Of a stretch of 64,000 nucleotides of DNA, positions 56,201-64,000 are shown in pieces. The notes below the pieces were generated by a model. It made no database searches, was not told the origin of the DNA, and saw only the letters and a program-made list of their open reading frames with translations. The translations under genes were made by a program, and so were the position numbers. Positions within the stretch are counted from its first letter, which is position 1. Each line of letters begins with the position of its first letter. Source of the DNA: Shimia thalassica (GTDB taxonomy: Bacteria > Pseudomonadota > Alphaproteobacteria > Rhodobacterales > Rhodobacteraceae); the NCBI RefSeq assembly GCF_001458215.1, contig NZ_CYTW01000001.1, forward strand, positions 1,364,001 to 1,428,000, in the 5' to 3' direction.

Positions 56201-58706
56201 GTATGGGGATGAAGGCGACGACTTTCTTCGCAACAATGGCAACACATCCCAAACACCGGGGGCCTTTGAGGTGCTCGAAGGGGGCACCGGTAATGATTTC
56301 CTGACTGTTGGCAGCAACGGTCGGGTCTATTCCGGCGCGCTGACCAATTTCGACGGCGGCGAAGGGCAGGACTGGGCCGAATTCTATCTCGACACTGGCC
56401 AGCGTTTCTCGATCAATCTGGGCGGCACAGGGTATACGATTGACGGCATTGGGGCCGGATTTACCGGTATCGAGGGCATCATCGTTCATGGTGCCAATGC
56501 AGAGGTCAACGGCACAATTGGCTCGGATGCGATCCAGACGGGCGAAGGGAATGACCAGATCAACGGTTACACCGGCGATGATATCATTTCCAGCGGAGGC
56601 GGCGACGATACGCTGATGGGTGGGGCGGGGAACGACATTCTTGCCCCCGGATTCGGGAATGCAACGGTTGACGGTGGCGCCGGAGAAGACGCGCTGGAAT
56701 TACATGGCCGGTTTGATTATCGCGACGGACAGGGCGTGTCTTTCCGCGACACAGATACGCGCAATATCGGCTGGTCGATCAATCTTGCAAGTGGCGAGAT
56801 CGTCTCAAATGGGGGTGACAGGGTCACCTTCTCGGGCATCGAACGTTTCGAAGGGGGCTGGGGGGACGACACGATCCTTGGCACCGCTGAAGGTGACTAT
56901 CTGAGTGGGCACGGACGCAACGACTCTGTCGATGGCGGACTTGGGGCTGACACCTTGCTGGGGGGGGATGGCAACGACACTGTCTTTGGCGGCGATGGCG
57001 ACGACATCATCAATCCGGGCACGGGGTATGACCATGTCTATGGTGGTGCGGGCTATGATGTCTTGCAGCTGGATGCCAACATGGAAGGTGTGATCCTGAT
57101 GGGGCATATGGGTGTCGCGACTGGGGTGGCCTATGAATCTATCGAGGTTGCACCGGGGGTCGGCATTTTCACAACTACGGCCTATCCCAGCGTCGACCAT
57201 TTCAGCGGTTTTGAAGAAATCATCCTGACCAAACAGGGCGACTATGCCGAAGGCTCCTCCGGGGCGGACAATATTCAGGGCGTTCTTGGGGATGACACCC
57301 TTATCGGGCTGGGCGGCTCGGATACCCTGTCGGGTGGTGGTGGCAATGATCTGCTGATCGGTGGCGGGCCTTTCACCCTGCCAGCCATGGCACATATGGA
57401 TCAAACCGGTGGCGCCGCAGGCCTTCGAATTGATAATTTCGACGACATGCCCATCGACGCTTTGACCTTTGAAGTGTTGGTGCAGACCGAACCATCGTTC
57501 CAGCAATACGCGCTCATGTCCTATGCCGTTTCGAGGTCCACCAATGAGTTTCTGCTGATCACGGATGCAACGGAAACAACGCTTGATATCTGGATCAATA
57601 ACGAGCTGATCCCGACCGACGTCGCCGTGGCAGATATCTTTGACGGGGATCTTCACAGGTTGTCGGTGACATGGACCGCGTCGTCGGGATGGTTGCAGGT
57701 CTTCTTGGACGGCAGCCTTCTGTGGGAGGAATGGAACATTGACGAGGCGCGCACCCCGATCAGTGCGGGTGGCACGCTGATCTTTGGTCAGGATCAGGAT
57801 GGCAACGCGCCCGGCGGAGGCTTTAGCACGGCGCAGGCGCTTCATGGGGCGATCGGCGATATCCGGATATTCGAAGGCCAGCGCAGCGAAGAGCAGATTG
57901 CCGAGAACGCTTTGCTGGATACCGGATCATTGCGTGACGACAGCCGTCTTGTTGCCTCCTGGCAGTTTGATCCGGACGCGCCGGACCAACAGATCAGCCT
58001 TGGCGATCCTTTGACCACCTTTGGCACGGTCTCAGTCGAGGAATTGTCAGATCGGGCCGGTCAGGATACCAGCGACCTGTTGATGGGCGGCGATGGCGCC
58101 GACACGCTTATTGGCGGGGCTGATAACGACACCCTTATCGGGGGCGACAGCGAAGACGACCTGCGCGACGAGATCTATGGCGGCACCGGCAACGACAACA
58201 TCGACGGCGGCTATGGCAATGACGAATTGCGCGGCGATGCGGGCAACGACACCATCGCGGGCGGCTTTGGCGCCGATACCGTTATCGGTGGCAGGGGCAA
58301 TGACACGCTCACCGGCAGTGCCTTCTCGGATCAGGTCTTTGGGGGAGACGGCAGTGATTTCGTCAACGGCGGGTTTGGCCATGACCTCGTGAATGGCGGT
58401 GCGGGTGCGGACAGGTTCTTCCATATCGGTGTCGCAGACCACGGGTCGGACTGGATACAGGATTATGATGCCGCAGAAGGTGATGTGCTGCACTTTGGCA
58501 TTAACTCGGCCACGCGCAGCCAATTCCAGATCAACACGACCCATACCGCCACTGCAGCCGGAGAGCGGTCAGGCAACGATAGCATCGAAGAGGCTTTCGT
58601 GATCTATCGCCCAACGGGCCAGATCATGTGGGCCTTGGTGGATGGCGATGGACAGTCTTCGATCAACCTGCGGATCGGTTCCGAGGTTTATGACCTGCTG
58701 GCATAG
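53271..58706 (+). CDS. RTX exoprotein P8 with helical head, LamG-like domain and family tail
   Basis: This 1811-residue protein starts at the ATG at 53271 (weak AGG upstream). Residues 1 to about 350 are unlike the other RTX proteins. They are strongly helical, with heptad-like Leu/Ile/Val patterns (MLPNLNQYAVNVDRLISYLE, LDLQEAVSE, ALDVALAVFAGMDVVV), and suggest a coiled-coil or helical bundle with amphipathic helices. RTX clusters and spacers fill about 366-1370. Residues about 1370-1585 form a concanavalin/LamG-like domain (LTFEVLVQTEPSFQQYALMS, LHRLSVTWTASSGWLQVFLD, AIGDIRIFEGQRS). The shared tail covers 1629-1811. Possible membrane- or pore-interacting and carbohydrate-binding parts are inferences; no known toxin domain was recognised. 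Confidence 0.9.
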   Translation: MLPNLNQYAVNVDRLISYLEDHESKLENTEIVLDALGDLQEAMEEAAGDARRIDSFIDDLRGVATFIKLFPPTRSIGSSLDRILDKVAARTEDIAEALENHSREISIFGAAIDTASGAVTVLQLSVANDLGDVNSIRASLLDLQEAVSEDPAGLDPRTQSALASMEELMGELNTRFPEDALEEMTDAVDALDVALAVFAGMDVVVGQFRDAIDSVAGKLAGIGDPLGDIVDALDPLLWVLERAEAAIDAVVSPILDPITEALGIDALLDSVDAAIGGLLPNLNLLNPLNGLTPDFNSIFGESPDFEQPMISLIEDIYGARDDLPGTDPTQFVAARIFGERSYLGPLLGEGSADPDVLLGQNDLIFWQNFLSGDADDDVLSAGIGSDTLLGGTGDDVLINAGGDDSLVGGANFDTLYTHAPLSEFSFTTETLFYDGAEHDILHLNHLGGYLGGLILNFGQDEVVDVESFVFGLTVVTYDQLATAVRVNYDQSNEVPGTADDDLMLGGIQADVYNGRGGDDILIASQGFDTLNGGSGTDLIDYSAFSSGVRVALRGADASRLGGMSDSFNSIENVLGSSLNDLLIGSDGANRLNGTRGDDTLAGLSGNDILVTGQGADIAAGGAGNDLLQSFHGLDLFLAGRGDDTYRFGPDQNAGDLIFYSMGNPDLRGGVAASAFASLLNADPTLSLPYRISVNTVDPDLARILKYDNAGTLIGTDQAATIGANIVGTERNDTFTVGSHFALYAGGLGHDSFVGLADNLRDRIVDDEVVPLGLRAFGGEGSDRFTSYTMEENFVGGAGNDRYIYVEDDTATDAMRQTFDDRQTSYFFGGAAPTDFGQIDETVDPDTGLPVFTPRELGSFDPDALVDSGLDTLDLSAGERYWLIDVENGLVTSRDFIGRDGVSAFGNVDNELRFYGVEVFLGGDLNDWLVHGDSNITFWAGAGRDTILPGVGGGTGNLRAYGGQDDDYFNSGLGLDSLYGDEGDDFLRNNGNTSQTPGAFEVLEGGTGNDFLTVGSNGRVYSGALTNFDGGEGQDWAEFYLDTGQRFSINLGGTGYTIDGIGAGFTGIEGIIVHGANAEVNGTIGSDAIQTGEGNDQINGYTGDDIISSGGGDDTLMGGAGNDILAPGFGNATVDGGAGEDALELHGRFDYRDGQGVSFRDTDTRNIGWSINLASGEIVSNGGDRVTFSGIERFEGGWGDDTILGTAEGDYLSGHGRNDSVDGGLGADTLLGGDGNDTVFGGDGDDIINPGTGYDHVYGGAGYDVLQLDANMEGVILMGHMGVATGVAYESIEVAPGVGIFTTTAYPSVDHFSGFEEIILTKQGDYAEGSSGADNIQGVLGDDTLIGLGGSDTLSGGGGNDLLIGGGPFTLPAMAHMDQTGGAAGLRIDNFDDMPIDALTFEVLVQTEPSFQQYALMSYAVSRSTNEFLLITDATETTLDIWINNELIPTDVAVADIFDGDLHRLSVTWTASSGWLQVFLDGSLLWEEWNIDEARTPISAGGTLIFGQDQDGNAPGGGFSTAQALHGAIGDIRIFEGQRSEEQIAENALLDTGSLRDDSRLVASWQFDPDAPDQQISLGDPLTTFGTVSVEELSDRAGQDTSDLLMGGDGADTLIGGADNDTLIGGDSEDDLRDEIYGGTGNDNIDGGYGNDELRGDAGNDTIAGGFGADTVIGGRGNDTLTGSAFSDQVFGGDGSDFVNGGFGHDLVNGGAGADRFFHIGVADHGSDWIQDYDAAEGDVLHFGINSATRSQFQINTTHTATAAGERSGNDSIEEAFVIYRPTGQIMWALVDGDGQSSINLRIGSEVYDLLA
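58155..58706 (+). other. Shared 183-residue C-terminal tail (P8 copy)
   Basis: This is a gapless homologue of the other tails, with DDLRDEIYGG at its start and YDLLA at its end. Confidence 0.85.
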
Positions 58707-58923
58707 CCTTTGGGCGTGATCCTCCCACGATCCTTTACAGTGCTCCAAACCGGCATTGGGGCACTAACGTGTGGGGCTGCAAGGGCCGGGCGGCGTAATC
58801 CTTGCGCGCCCTGCATGGGCCCGCCGGGAAAGCACGCACGCTTCAAATCGTTACCATCCTTGATGATCACCTCAAATTCCTTACAGTCGTGCTTGCAATG
58901 ATGCCTGAAGCAAAGGAAAACCA

Positions 58924-59331
58924 ATGACCAAACTTACCGGCGAATGTCTCTGTGGTGCTGTCTCGTTCGAAGCTGATGGTGAGGTTCCTGTTATGGCGAA
59001 TTGCCATTGCACCGCTTGCCGCCAATCGACTGGCAGTGCCTTTGCAACTTTGATGTTTATGAAAGAGGGTGACGTCAAAATCACAGGCACACCCAAAACA
59101 TTCCAGCACAACTCGGACGCTGGGTCGGTGATGACCAAACATTTCTGCGACAAGTGTGGCACGCCGCTGTTCACGCAGAATTCGACACGTGAAGGCATGC
59201 TTGGCCTGCGTGCGGGCGTTATTCATGAGCAAGAAGAGTTCGCCCCGAAGGTGAATGTTTACGTATCCAGCAAGATGAAAGCGACGCTTCTGGACGATGC
59301 CCTTCCTGCCTTCGAGAAGATGCCAGGCTAA
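58924..59331 (+). CDS. GFA-family zinc-binding protein (CENP-V/GFA)
   Basis: This 135-residue protein has the complete cysteine pattern of the GFA/Mss4-like fold: Cys8 and Cys10 (GECLCGAVSF), Cys27, Cys29 and Cys32 (NCHCTACR), and Cys75 and Cys78 (FCDKCGTPLF). These bind zinc. The family is named for glutathione-dependent formaldehyde activation, but many members have no proven activity. It is a single gene with a hairpin just after its stop. A link with demethylation-derived formaldehyde from the left-edge enzyme is possible but distant. Confidence 0.92.
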   Translation: MTKLTGECLCGAVSFEADGEVPVMANCHCTACRQSTGSAFATLMFMKEGDVKITGTPKTFQHNSDAGSVMTKHFCDKCGTPLFTQNSTREGMLGLRAGVIHEQEEFAPKVNVYVSSKMKATLLDDALPAFEKMPG

Positions 59332-59337
59332 ACAATC

Positions 59338-59371
59338 CTTGCCTCTGGAAACGCAGTTTTCCGGAGGCAAG
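59338..59371 (+). terminator. Hairpin after the GFA gene
   Basis: CTTGCCTCTGGAAA / TTTCCGGAGGCAAG pairs over 14 bp (one G-T) with a short loop, 6 bp past the stop. The T-run is missing, so the call is moderate. Confidence 0.55.
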
Positions 59372-59556
59372 ATCCCGATTGAAAGCGGGCCAGACGAAGG
59401 TGAATGTTAGGGCCATCCAAGACCCGGGGCCCGTTGTCTGTTCGGTCCTGCGAAACGCATCTGACAGGTCTATTTAGGGCAAGGTCCGCACTTATGTGCT
59501 TTCACATATCTTCCAGACGCATTAGGCATCCCTATCTTCGCTAGTCTGGAAAAATC

Positions 59557-60105
59557 ATGGCGCTCAAAGCCACTATATACAAAGTTGAACTCTCCGTTTC
59601 GGATATGGATCGCCACTATTACGAAACGCACAAGCTGACTGTTGCCAAACACCCTTCGGAAACGGATGAGCGGTTGATGGTGCGCATTCTGGCTTTTGCC
59701 CTGAACGCACACGACCAATTGGAAATGACGCGTGGCATCTCGACGGATGACGAACCCGACATTTGGCAGAAAAGCCTGAGCGGCGAACTTGAGCTGTGGG
59801 TCGCGCTTGGGCTTCCGGGTGAAAAGGTCATTCGCCAGTCCTGTGGCAAGGCAAACGATGTGATCATCTATAGCTACGGTGGCAGAACGGCAGAGATGTG
59901 GTGGGAGAAGATTAAAAACAGCACCACACGGTTTGACAATCTCCAGGTTACAAACCTGTCAGAGACTGACACCAAGGAACTCGAGAAACTCGCAAGCCGT
60001 TCGATGAAGATACAGGTTAACATTCAGGACGGCGAGGTGATGGTCAGCGTCGGTGACAGCATCGTTTACGTAACACCTGTGACGTGGAAAAAGGCGGATC
60101 ACTGA
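59557..60105 (+). CDS. yaeQ: YaeQ-family protein
   Basis: This 182-residue protein matches the length and blocks of YaeQ: MALKATIYKVELSVSDMDRH at the start, then HPSETDERLMVRILAFALNA, and later ELWVALGLPGEKVIRQSCGK and VIIYSYGGRTAEMWW. The fold is PD-(D/E)XK-nuclease-like, with the conserved Glu/Asp in the SETDERL block and E-x-W in LELWV. The cellular role is unclear; E. coli YaeQ was once linked to transcription of haemolysin-type operons via RfaH suppression. It has no signal peptide and is a single-gene unit. Identification is strong, function weak. Confidence 0.92.
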   Translation: MALKATIYKVELSVSDMDRHYYETHKLTVAKHPSETDERLMVRILAFALNAHDQLEMTRGISTDDEPDIWQKSLSGELELWVALGLPGEKVIRQSCGKANDVIIYSYGGRTAEMWWEKIKNSTTRFDNLQVTNLSETDTKELEKLASRSMKIQVNIQDGEVMVSVGDSIVYVTPVTWKKADH

Positions 60106-60711
60106 TCACACCCTTCTCGCGAAATGAGCGAGGGTAAAAGCCAGGACAATGGCCGCACCTTTCGATTTCCGTTAATCGGCGGAAAGGATGTGTTTCGAGA
60201 TACTTGGGATTGATCTCATCCCCAAAACGAACGTCATCTGTGGCAAACAAGAGGACCAAAGTCTCGACTTCTGCCTTTTTGCGGTCATCCGCATCTTCTG
60301 ATGGTTTGGAATGATGCATGAAGATCGACAGTTGTAGGTTCAAAACTTCCAACAACCAATCAGAGTTCACCACGCCAATGAACTCTGTCGGCTCTATTTT
60401 CAAGTGAATTCCAAACTCTCAAATAGCATCAAGACGGAATGGTTTTTGAACAGACAGAGCATGTCGGGAAAAAGCAATTGAATTTGTGAAAGATCGGGCG
60501 CTGGCGAGGATAAATTAAGCGCTAAGAAGTGTTGCGAGTTTCCGAGCCTTAAAGCGGGGAATTTCCTGCCTGGGCGATCGGAAAAATGGGCAAAAACAAT
60601 TGACTCCCCCAATGGATTAAAACCAATCTAAAATGATTGGGTATTCTTGCGCCCTGTTTATGCTAGCTCATAAGAAATTTTTCAGTACGGCTCGTCCTTC
60701 GGAGGCACATC
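60106..60711. other. AT-richer intergenic region, possible gene remnant
   Basis: This 606-bp stretch lies between yaeQ and P9 and has visibly lower GC than its surroundings. On the minus strand two short frames (60400-60612, 70 residues, then 60044-60403, 119 residues, TTG start) overlap by 4 bp. The second has plausible protein sequence (VETLVLLFATDDVRFGDEIN) but overlaps the yaeQ 3' end. This may be a decayed or very small unknown gene. The last 110 bp should hold the P9 promoter; no clear -35/-10 pair is seen. Confidence 0.35.
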
Positions 60712-63700
60712 ATGGCGAACATCAACGGATCGGCAAACCCGGACATCCTCAACGGTACGTCCTCGGCAGACAGCATTGTTGGCGGCGACGGAGATGATCA
60801 GCTGAACGGACAGGCCGGTGCCGATACCCTATTGGGCGGCGCGGATCACGATCTGCTGTCCGGTGGGTCCGATGATGATAGCCTTGTAGGTGGCACAGGC
60901 GATGACACGCTTGCCGGTGGGGTGGGTGTTGATACGCTGACCGGTGGCGTGGGCGAGGACGTGTTTCGCGACCGGCCCGATGATCTTGACGGGGATCGCA
61001 TAACCGATTTTGGCGTTGAAGACGTTATCGAAGTGTCCGGCAGCTTTCTGTTTGATGACAGCTTTCAGAGTTCGGTCTCTGGTGGGGATACCCTGCTTGA
61101 AATCAACACCGATGAAACTCCCGGATACGATATCACGCTGACGCTGAGCGGTACGTTTTCTGGCGGGTACTTTGCCGCGCTCGCAGGGACAACTTCGAGC
61201 GATATCGTTTACATCGCGGCACCCGGTGGCACGGCGACCACAGGCGATGACATACTTGATGGCTCGACCCTCGCGGATACGCTGGACGGCGGCGACGGGC
61301 GTGACCGTCTAATCGGGGCGGCTGGCAATGACGATTTGGCTGGGGGCGCAGGCAACGATTCAATCTATGCCGGTCTCGGCAACGACACGGTTTCAGGTGG
61401 CACCGGCAATGACTGGCTCGTCGGGGACGCGGGTCAGGACAGCATCGATGGCGTGTCCGGCAGAAACAATCTTTATGGCGGGTCCGGCAATGACTCTCTG
61501 GATGTTGGCACTGGCACCGGAAACTTTGCCGATGGGGGATCGGGCGCAGATCTTCTGACCTCTCAAGGCGGAAATGATGTACTGCGGGGCGGCGCAGATA
61601 ACGACACGTTGTATGGCAACGCAGGCTCGGATAACCTCTATGGTGATGCCGGTGCCGATACCATGTCCGGTGGTCTGGGCAATGACTATCTGGATGGCGG
61701 ATCCAGCAATGACACGCTTTCCGGCGGCGATGGCAATGACAACCTCTATGGGGGGCAGGATGACGATGCGCTTTATGGCGATGCCGGTTTTGACTACCTG
61801 AGTGGTGGGTCAGGGCAGGACACGCTTGAAGGGGATGTCGGCAATGACACGCTTTCCGGCGGTGCGGGCGATGACCTTCTGGAAGGGGGCGCGGAAAATG
61901 ATGTGCTCTATGGGGACGGCAATAACGACACCTTGCTCGGACAGGATGGCAACGACGAACTAAGCGGCGGGATTGATGCAGACAGTCTTGATGGGGGTAC
62001 CGGAGACGATATTCTAAGTGGTGGTCAAGACAGCGATACGCTGACCGGTGGTTCGGGTGCTGATGTTTTTGTCGACACGGCCATAAATATTGACAGCGAC
62101 CGGATTACAGATTTCGAACTCACCACCGCAGCGGCAGATGGCGACGCGATCACGGTAAGCAATCGCCGCTTTGATGACGGGCACCTGACCGTTAGCTATG
62201 CCGGTGGCGATACCGTTCTGACGATGGATACGGATCGCGACGGGGTTGCCGATACGGTGTTGACCCTGTCCGGCGTGATTAATGCGGATTTCCTGACACA
62301 GACAAACGGATCAAGCACCACAATCCGTGCCTATCCCACGGCCGGACTAGGCAGCTCCGGCACGCCCGTGCGTGGCACGATCGTTGATGTTTCAACCGCA
62401 AACTCCGTCGCCGCTGGTAGCGCGACAACGATCCTTGGCAATGCGGGGGATGACACGCTAACGGGGGATGCATCCACCCGGTCAATTATGGCGGGCCTTG
62501 GCAATGACGAAGTGCAGGGCGGCACCGGTGGAGAAACCATCTCTGGGGATCACGGGGTTGATACGCTTTATGGCAATGCCGGCAATGACGTCATCTTTGG
62601 CGGAGACGACGACGACAGCATTTTTGGTGGCGACGGCCAAGACAGCTTGCTCGGAGACCGCGGAGACGACTTTATCAGCGGTGGCGCGGCCAGCGACACG
62701 ATTTCGGGCAATGATGGGGCCGACAGCATTCTTGGCGGTGCAGGGAACGATGAACTGTCTGGAGATGCCGGAAATGACACCATCGAAGGCGGCACCGGTA
62801 CTGATTACATCTATAGCGGCGCTGATCAGGATCTGATCCGCGGTGGAGATCAGAACGACCAGTTGTATGGCAGCAGTGGCAATGACACGCTGTATGGTGA
62901 CGCGGGTGAGGACTATATCTCTGGTGATGCGGACGACGACAGCCTGTTTGGCGGGCTTGGCGGCGATACGCTGAATGGCAGCAATGGCGACGATAACCTG
63001 CATGGCGAGGCTGGTTTTGACCGGCTGGATGGCGGCAATGGAAATGACGCGCTGGACGGCGGTGACGACAACGATATCCTCAACGGCGGATTTGATGTCG
63101 ATACGCTGACGGGCGGTGCGGGTGATGACCTTTTCGAGGGGCGCGATTACCATCTGAACGGGGATGTGATCACTGACTTCGCCGCCGGAGACCGTATACG
63201 CGTTACTCGTGAAAGCTTCTTTAGTGCCGACGTGACGATCACCGTTGCAGGGGGCAATACGGACTTTGCGATTGATACTGACCAGAACCTCAGTGACGAT
63301 CTCTTTTTCACCCTTCAGGGTGTCTACACTCCGACCGATTTCCAACTGATCACGGCGGCAGATTTCACCGAAATCTTCCTGCCTTCGCTCGCGGGCGGTG
63401 TCTGGGTCGGAACCGAGGGGTCCGACATCCATGTAGGCTCTGTGGGCAACGATAGTCTTGAAGGGCTTGGCGGGAATGACCAGCTGACCGCGCTTGGTGG
63501 CAATGACATCATTGATGCGGGCGAAGGCGACGACGACGTCTTTGGCGGAGATGGCCGTGACCAGATCAGCGGCGCGGGGGGCGACGACTTCCTGCGTGGG
63601 GATGCCGATGCAGACACCATTCTTGGCGGAACCGGAGATGATGAAATCTACGGGGATGCGGGCAATGATCTGATTTCCGGCGGGGCCGACAACGATAGCG

Positions 63701-64000
63701 TTTATGGCGGGATCGGAGAGGACCTGATCAGCGGCGACAGCGGTAATGACAGCCTCTATGGAGAAGACGGGTTCGATACCATTTCCGGTGGAGACGGGAC
63801 CGACGAAATCACGGGTGACGGTGGCAACGATGACCTGAGTGGTGGCGCCGGCAACGACTATATCTATGCGGGAGCAGATCAGGACACGGTTTCTGGCGGC
63901 GACGGTAATGACCAGCTTTATGGCGGCACGGGCAATGATGTTGTGCGCGGTGATGCCGGAGACGACTGGATCAGCGGCGACAGCGGCGACGATATTCTTG
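60712..64000 (+). CDS. Large RTX exoprotein P9 (3' end outside window)
   Basis: The ATG at 60712 follows the Shine-Dalgarno GGAGG, and the frame stays open to the window end (1096 residues visible). RTX nonapeptides begin at about residue 15 (GTSSADSIVGGDGDDQLNGQ). Dense RTX blocks are interrupted by three spacers of about 60-100 residues, each opening with a DxITDF motif: DGDRITDFGVEDVI near residue 97, SDRITDFELTTAAADGDAI near 462, and NGDVITDFAAGDRI near 819. These resemble the beta-rich region found before the C-terminus of serralysin-type RTX proteins. Whether it ends with the 183-residue tail cannot be seen. Presumably a type I secretion substrate. Confidence 0.9.
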   Translation, partial: MANINGSANPDILNGTSSADSIVGGDGDDQLNGQAGADTLLGGADHDLLSGGSDDDSLVGGTGDDTLAGGVGVDTLTGGVGEDVFRDRPDDLDGDRITDFGVEDVIEVSGSFLFDDSFQSSVSGGDTLLEINTDETPGYDITLTLSGTFSGGYFAALAGTTSSDIVYIAAPGGTATTGDDILDGSTLADTLDGGDGRDRLIGAAGNDDLAGGAGNDSIYAGLGNDTVSGGTGNDWLVGDAGQDSIDGVSGRNNLYGGSGNDSLDVGTGTGNFADGGSGADLLTSQGGNDVLRGGADNDTLYGNAGSDNLYGDAGADTMSGGLGNDYLDGGSSNDTLSGGDGNDNLYGGQDDDALYGDAGFDYLSGGSGQDTLEGDVGNDTLSGGAGDDLLEGGAENDVLYGDGNNDTLLGQDGNDELSGGIDADSLDGGTGDDILSGGQDSDTLTGGSGADVFVDTAINIDSDRITDFELTTAAADGDAITVSNRRFDDGHLTVSYAGGDTVLTMDTDRDGVADTVLTLSGVINADFLTQTNGSSTTIRAYPTAGLGSSGTPVRGTIVDVSTANSVAAGSATTILGNAGDDTLTGDASTRSIMAGLGNDEVQGGTGGETISGDHGVDTLYGNAGNDVIFGGDDDDSIFGGDGQDSLLGDRGDDFISGGAASDTISGNDGADSILGGAGNDELSGDAGNDTIEGGTGTDYIYSGADQDLIRGGDQNDQLYGSSGNDTLYGDAGEDYISGDADDDSLFGGLGGDTLNGSNGDDNLHGEAGFDRLDGGNGNDALDGGDDNDILNGGFDVDTLTGGAGDDLFEGRDYHLNGDVITDFAAGDRIRVTRESFFSADVTITVAGGNTDFAIDTDQNLSDDLFFTLQGVYTPTDFQLITAADFTEIFLPSLAGGVWVGTEGSDIHVGSVGNDSLEGLGGNDQLTALGGNDIIDAGEGDDDVFGGDGRDQISGAGGDDFLRGDADADTILGGTGDDEIYGDAGNDLISGGADNDSVYGGIGEDLISGDSGNDSLYGEDGFDTISGGDGTDEITGDGGNDDLSGGAGNDYIYAGADQDTVSGGDGNDQLYGGTGNDVVRGDAGDDWISGDSGDDIL

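Noticed and set aside
2719-58706. Polymorphic toxin or contact-dependent inhibition system
   Set aside because: The variable part is N-terminal rather than C-terminal, no toxin domain is recognisable, and no small immunity genes follow.
1-64000. tRNA genes, insertion sequences or prophage
   Set aside because: No transposase, integrase, tRNA-like cloverleaf or target-site duplication was recognised on reading both strands; a dedicated scan was not possible.

Overview
The window looks like a chromosomal accessory segment of a marine alphaproteobacterium of the Roseobacter type (Rhodobacterales). The evidence is a fairly high GC content, clear Shine-Dalgarno sequences, and typical roseobacter genes: a DgcA/StcD-like N-demethylase, a BCCT transporter, an aggregation-factor-core-like protein and a fasciclin protein. 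I recognise no rRNA, tRNA, CRISPR array, phage or insertion sequence.

The dominant content is nine RTX-type (GGxGxDxxx nonapeptide repeat) exoprotein genes, called P1 to P9 here. They cover about 40.4 kb, roughly 63% of the window: P1 2719-3942, P2 4198-16533 (4111 aa), P3 21928-24861 (minus strand), P4 27657-28928, P5 34681-36171, P6 39046-40806, P7 42164-52852 (3562 aa), P8 53271-58706 and P9 60712 to beyond the window end. P1-P6 and P8 share a C-terminal tail of exactly 183 residues that aligns without gaps, while their N-terminal parts are unrelated: unknown beta-rich domains, a seven-repeat propeller, a helical domain with a LamG-like domain, or RTX only. The tail is probably a family-specific type I export or anchoring module. 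P7 has no such tail. It is built from cadherin-like modules alternating with FG-GAP/VCBS repeats in groups of five, then six RTX modules with an exact 279-bp period. No type I ABC exporter or TolC is present, so the exporter must lie elsewhere.

Between the RTX genes are small units. At the left edge are a partial flavin oxidoreductase and a divergent TetR regulator, with two palindromic operators between them. At 16.7-21.9 kb an outer-membrane protein, an arylsulfatase and a DUF3604 protein form an apparent operon, divergent from a Crp/Fnr regulator. At 25.2-27.4 kb are a 2-oxoglutarate oxygenase and a DUF3302-HlyD pair. At 29-33 kb are an aggregation-factor-core-like protein, a fasciclin protein, a MYG1 homologue and an alpha/beta hydrolase. 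At 33.3-34.4 kb a Tat-exported dioxygenase-fold protein is followed at once by a haem-b membrane protein. Next come a BCCT transporter and a small unknown gene. A TIGR03032-type gene is divergent from P7, and GFA-family and YaeQ-family genes lie between P8 and P9.

The picture is of a surface or exoprotein locus. Most RTX genes look monocistronic, with their own ribosome binding sites, and seven carry the same tail behind different heads. Adhesion, matrix or aggregation roles are an inference from architecture and neighbours; no catalytic motif was recognised in any RTX protein.
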